In this document: positions 61,501 to 64,000 of the stretch, piece by piece
Position numbering within the stretch: position 1 is the stretch's first letter
Layout of the letters: every line of letters begins with the position of its first letter
Assembly (NCBI RefSeq): GCF_016863315.1
Contig: NZ_BOOQ01000023.1
Location: 186,001-250,000 of the forward strand
Reading direction: 5' to 3'
DNA: 64,000 nucleotides
From: Planotetraspora silvatica
GTDB lineage: Bacteria > Actinomycetota > Actinomycetes > Streptosporangiales > Streptosporangiaceae
Program-made: the position numbers and the translations under genes
The notes under the pieces: model-generated
Told to the model about the DNA's origin: nothing
What the model saw: the letters and a program-made list of their open reading frames with translations, nothing else
The model's database searches: none

Positions 61501-62958
61501 GATCTTGTTGACGAGTTCGGTGACCCGGCGGGCCGCCGACTCCTGGTCGGTCCCGACCAGCGCGACGCAGTCCTCCCCGTCGTGCGGGGCGCAGTGCGGC
61601 AACCACCGGACCCAGCTCCAGCTGCTCTCCGCCTCGGGATCGGCGGACAACACGACGATGGCGAGGTCCCGGGGGCTGTGCAGGGCCGCCGCCTGGGCGA
61701 CGAGCCAGCGCGCCAGGGCCCTGGAGGCGGGCCGCGCCCCCGTGACGCCCATCACGCCGAGCCGGGAGAGCGGCACGGTGACCGGTACGGCGTGCGACAC
61801 GGGGACCTCGGGCAGGCCCTTGTCGTCGCCGAAACCGCGCTCGGGGACGAGCTCGATGTTGGCGGGCTGGTCGGCCAGGCCGACGCGCAGGTTCAGCGTG
61901 TCGACGTCGTGGATCCGCCGCTCCCACAACCTCCTGCGCGGGCCGGTCGCCGTGAGCAGCACCTCGGCGGGGTCGGGGCATTCCGCCCTGCGCTCCGCCT
62001 GGTCGACACCGGTGAGGCGCTCGAGTTCGGCGCCGAAGGCGGCCTTCTTCTCGCGGAACTCCTTGAGCGCCTGGCTGTGCCGTTTCCTGCCGTAGCGGCG
62101 GTCGCTCCACCACTGGCCCACCATGCCCAGCGGGGTCAGCAGGGCCATGAGCAGGAACAGCGGCTGATGGAACAGGATGGCCATGACGATGCCGCCGACG
62201 GCGAAGATCATGGTGGAGAACAGCTGCAGCCGGTGGTGGTCGGGCCGCGCCGGTTCCGCGGGGACTTCGAGTCTCCGCGTCCGCGCCGGGCCGACCAGCC
62301 GGGGCGGCCGGTTGTAGGCCAGGCCCCCGTCGGGGAGCGGCGTCAGGTGGGCGTCGGGGTTCTCGGGGACCTTGAGGGTGAACGTCGACGCCCCCGCGCG
62401 CAGCACCCCGCCGTCAGGCCAGGGGCGGGCCTCGGTCAGCGGCCGCGCGTCCAGGGTCAGTACGGCTCCCGCCACGGGCTCGACCACCGCCTCACCCGCG
62501 GACACGTGCACATGGGCCACGGTGTGGGGGATCAGCGGATCGTCGACGTCGATCGCGCCCGCGCCGCCCAGGGCGGCCGTGCCGAACCCGAGCCGGTGGA
62601 CCTTCCCGGCGGCGGGCCCTCCGGAGACCCGGATCTCGACGATGCCCCTCGGCTCGTCCCGCCGGGTCGCCGCGGCCGCGCCGGAGTCGAGGGTGACCAT
62701 GTCGCCGTCACGCAGGGCCTGGCCCGCGCGGGCCTGCGGGTCGAGCCGCAGCCCGTTGGCCCACAGGTCCACTCGTGCGGGGATGCGCTCGTCGCCGCCC
62801 CAGCGCGGATGCCGCACCACCTCGGCGAGGCGCTGCCCGCGCACGTCCAGCGTCTGCGCGAGGGCCTCGGCGATCCCGCTCACCGTGGCCTGGTCGTCGG
62901 CGCTGGCGAGAACGTCCCTGGGGCCGTTGGGGGTGAGCGCCGTAAGAGAGATACGCAA
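58519..62958 (-). CDS. Type VII secretion FtsK/SpoIIIE ATPase with N-terminal FHA-like domains (EssC/EccC type)
   Basis: 1479 residues. The N-terminal 200 residues form two beta-rich FHA-like domains, as in EssC and unlike mycobacterial EccC. Two transmembrane helices follow at about 248-290 (MIFAVGGIVMAILF, FLLMALLTPLGMVG). Three ATPase domains follow: the first has an intact Walker A, GTTGAGKS at about 670, with LLLVIDEFAAM; the second and third have Arg in place of the Walker Lys (GASRSGRST near 1005; GPPKTGRST near 1300), suggesting regulatory substrate-binding modules. The start is TTG at 62958 with AGGAA upstream. It drives secretion of WXG100-type proteins; the small WXG gene upstream is cotranscribed. 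Confidence 0.93.
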   Translation of the reverse strand: MRISLTALTPNGPRDVLASADDQATVSGIAEALAQTLDVRGQRLAEVVRHPRWGGDERIPARVDLWANGLRLDPQARAGQALRDGDMVTLDSGAAAATRRDEPRGIVEIRVSGGPAAGKVHRLGFGTAALGGAGAIDVDDPLIPHTVAHVHVSAGEAVVEPVAGAVLTLDARPLTEARPWPDGGVLRAGASTFTLKVPENPDAHLTPLPDGGLAYNRPPRLVGPARTRRLEVPAEPARPDHHRLQLFSTMIFAVGGIVMAILFHQPLFLLMALLTPLGMVGQWWSDRRYGRKRHSQALKEFREKKAAFGAELERLTGVDQAERRAECPDPAEVLLTATGPRRRLWERRIHDVDTLNLRVGLADQPANIELVPERGFGDDKGLPEVPVSHAVPVTVPLSRLGVMGVTGARPASRALARWLVAQAAALHSPRDLAIVVLSADPEAESSWSWVRWLPHCAPHDGEDCVALVGTDQESAARRVTELVNKINERRAAASASGFGDAPQGYASTQPYNILVVLDGARVLRGLPGMPQVLQLGPTAGVHAICVDDDQRLLPEECAVVAACDIERPWLVRLRGAGLDNPQEILGDQVTLGWCDRTARAMAAVRDVSREDADSAIPGSARLLDLLGMPDPRPEQIESFWRRGRTTRVPIGLGADGPFLVDLRLDGPHGLVAGTTGAGKSELLQSIIASLAVANRPDEMTFVLIDYKGGSAFKDCAKLPHTVGMVSDLDGHLTIRALESLAAELKRREHLLLAADAKDIEDYNDLRDRALSSPQYGQAAELEPMPRLLLVIDEFAAMVQELPDFVVGLVDIARRGRSLGVHLILATQRPAGVVTPDIAANTNLRIALRVTSGAESSDVINSPNAAAISKSTPGRCYVRSGASSLHAVQSARIGGRRPGSGPAKAEPIDVVPLGWTRLGLPLPARKDDDGDESMVTDLAVLVDTIGQTARAVGVPKQRSPWLPPLPEALTLGSLPLEDWSRLPFGLADIPSQQDRAPECYDLAASGHLLISGASRSGRSTVLRALAGAVGTHTDPRDVHLYAVDCGNNALLPLVGLPHTGAVVGRDSPERLSRLTDRLLAEISQRQQLLAAQGFADVSEQRAASDVPLPYVLVLFDRWEGFMAAFESYDNGTLVDKWLQILQEGAGAGIKIIMSGDRSTLVGRISTQFDDRLVLKLTDPIDYSYVGIKAKDVPEHLPPGRGFRASTGIREVQIALLAEEPAGTAQVAALHEIARTARARAGDVPRAARPFRVDALPALIGLPEALTLAEGPLPQDAVVFGVGGDTLGLRYFRAEEHGPGIVVAGPPKTGRSTALCTMLCRLLDQSYEAVLITPRRSPLRDFADRPGVRGSFTAEASVDEVRQVIGTGRHVLMIDDLELLGSDSELAEWITEHVGELRDTGSLVIGAGSADDLDSMYRGPVVAMKKSRTGLLLRPSSTGQGDLLGVRLPRSLASGAGPAGRGLLVIGGAWEQIQVATPSAT

Positions 62959-63045
62959 CGTCGTTTCCTGAAGTCTCTGATGGTCGGGAGTTGCCCGGCG
63001 GGGTCGTCGTCCGAACCGGCCGGTGGTCGGGCCTCGGCTCGCGGG

Positions 63046-63357
63046 CTAGTGGAGTGCCTGCTTGGCGTCCTCGCGGAGCTTCCCCGCCGAACGGCGCAGG
63101 TTCGCCGCGGTGGTGCGGCAGTTCTCCGCCAGGGCGTCGGTCTCGGCCCTGCGGTCCTTGACGGTGCCGGTGAACCGCTCGGCGGCGGGGCCGGTCCAGA
63201 CCTCGGTGCCCTTGGCCGTCGTGGAGACACGCGCGAAGAACGACTCGAGTTGCGTCGCCCAGCCGTCGAAGCGGCCCGCGAGCTGCTCCTTGGCCTCCGC
63301 ACGGTTCAACAGCGACGCCCGGCTGGGGCCCTGGTCCTCAGGGGGGATGGGCGACAC
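63046..63357 (-). CDS. WXG100-like protein encoded upstream of the type VII ATPase
   Basis: 103 residues with the WXG turn in VWTGPAAERFTGTV between two predicted helices. A Pro-rich N-terminal 12 residues precede the first helix. The GTG at 63357 follows GAGGAGG and starts just after the stop of the gene cut by the window edge (63360), so the two are coupled. Eighty-seven bases separate it from the ATPase gene downstream. A type VII substrate or partner. Confidence 0.85.
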   Translation of the reverse strand: MSPIPPEDQGPSRASLLNRAEAKEQLAGRFDGWATQLESFFARVSTTAKGTEVWTGPAAERFTGTVKDRRAETDALAENCRTTAANLRRSAGKLREDAKQALH

Positions 63358-63359
63358 GG

Positions 63360-64000
63360 TCAGCCTCCTCGTTGCTTCAGCGCGTCGACGATCGGTTCGA
63401 AGTAGAAGCCTTCGATCGCATTGGCCAGCAGCACCTCGTCCGTCTTGCTCAGCGGTGGCTTGCCGGCGTCCACCAGGCGCTGGTTGTAGCGATCGATCTG
63501 TTCCTTCGCGAGGGCCTCGGCGAGCGCGCTCGCCTCCCCGTCCTCGTTGCCGTGTTTGAACCAGCCACCGATGACCGGAAGGCCGCTGAACCATCCGCCC
63601 TCGTCCTTGTCGAGATCCTTGGTGATCAAATCCTCGAGCTTGCTCATCCCGGGGCCGCCGATCTCGCCGACCGGCTCGAGCACCCGGCCGACGACCGCGT
63701 CCACCGGCATGAGCGCGACCTGGACCAGGAGCTTGCGCCTGTCCTCGGCGTTCGTGTCGAGCAGGTGCACGCCGCTGACCATCAACCCGCCCAGGCCCGA
63801 GGCCGTCGCCATCGCGAGAGTGAACTTCTCGCGGTCCGCGGGGTCGTTGAGGTTCCCGCCGCCGACATCGAGCGTGTTGAGGTACTTGCGGAACTCCGCC
63901 ATGACGGAGGCCCGGCCCTCATCGCGCTGGAAGGTTCCCGCGATCAGGGTGGCCAGTTCGTCCTCGCTCAGCTTGCCGTCCCAGGCGCCGCCCGGGTTGA
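63360..64000 (-). CDS. C-terminal part of a large protein of the type VII locus, truncated by the window edge
   Basis: The frame is open to the last base, reading NPGGAWDGKLSEDELATLIA before the Met at 63902, so that Met is internal. 213 residues are visible. They are mostly helical, with a hydrophobic segment (ATASGLGGLMVSGVHLL), repeated GGWF motifs (GGWFSGLPVIGGWFKHGNED) and a C-terminal helix ending DALKQRGG. I recognise no family. Being first in a three-gene run with a WXG100 protein and an EssC-type ATPase, it is a candidate secreted substrate, comparable in style to the 458-residue protein at 5656, although I see no direct sequence match. Confidence 0.7.
   Translation of the reverse strand, partial: NPGGAWDGKLSEDELATLIAGTFQRDEGRASVMAEFRKYLNTLDVGGGNLNDPADREKFTLAMATASGLGGLMVSGVHLLDTNAEDRRKLLVQVALMPVDAVVGRVLEPVGEIGGPGMSKLEDLITKDLDKDEGGWFSGLPVIGGWFKHGNEDGEASALAEALAKEQIDRYNQRLVDAGKPPLSKTDEVLLANAIEGFYFEPIVDALKQRGG

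Noticed and set aside
58333-63405. A 1690-residue frame on the plus strand across the type VII ATPase
   Set aside because: It is the antisense shadow of the ATPase gene in GC-rich DNA: low-complexity Arg/Gly/Val composition, no domain, and no ribosome site.
1-64000. tRNA or rRNA genes
   Set aside because: No cloverleaf with a TTCGANNC-type T-loop and matching acceptor stem was found by eye, including around trpS and the icd integration site.

Overview
The window is about 64 kb of very GC-rich DNA with dense genes, many GTG/TTG starts and gene families (purN-purH-folD, FtsK/EssC-type type VII ATPase with WXG100 proteins, PadR and MarR regulators, AccA-type biotin carboxylase, SigE-like sigma domain, receptor Ser/Thr kinase) typical of Actinobacteria. 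Codon use and gene set suggest the Streptosporangiales (Streptosporangiaceae/Thermomonosporaceae-like), but this placement is inference; no rRNA or tRNA is present to confirm it.

Layout. 1-5.2 kb: end of a DUF6350 membrane protein, then purN, purH and folD (purine and one-carbon metabolism). 5.3-8.9 kb: a cluster of unfamiliar genes with type VII secretion flavour (small WSG protein, a 458-residue protein with a Lys-rich repeated tail, a possible EspG-like protein, two hypotheticals). 8.9-13.7 kb: a Uma2 protein, a frameshifted gene, an FHA-HTH regulator, citrate synthase, DUF3017 and icd. 13.6-16.0 kb: a decayed integrative element inserted at the icd 3' end and bounded by 45-bp direct repeats, carrying remnants of a tyrosine integrase and an ISAs1-type transposase plus one intact methyltransferase. 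16-32.6 kb: housekeeping and envelope genes, including a threonine dehydratase-like enzyme, a receptor kinase fused to an amino-acid-binding domain, a PadR/MFS efflux pair, galE, a CNNM/CorC transporter, trpS, yihY, a D-Ala-D-Ala carboxypeptidase, a YbdK-type ligase, an M20 amidohydrolase and an AI-2E-family permease.

33-51 kb: a nucleoside uptake and salvage region. Two tandem BMP-type lipoproteins, a double ATPase and two permeases form an ABC importer that runs with overlapping stops and starts into cytidine deaminase, then thymidine phosphorylase. Adenosine deaminase, a phosphohexo/pentomutase-like enzyme and purine nucleoside phosphorylase follow a few kb on. Between them lie a MarR/MFS pair, a sigma-like/transmembrane/beta-propeller fusion, an AMIN lipoprotein and a cupin.

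51-64 kb: an LpdA-type quinone reductase; two membrane proteins (pentapeptide-repeat and TPM-like) that share a cytoplasmic C-terminal domain and are separated by an unusual intergenic array of eight 53-bp units, four in each orientation around a hairpin; an acyl-CoA carboxylase alpha subunit; and a type VII secretion locus (two WXG100 proteins, a FHA-FtsK ATPase and a gene cut by the window edge).

The strongest leads are the 53-bp inverted array, the icd-inserted element, and the two one-protein signalling fusions.
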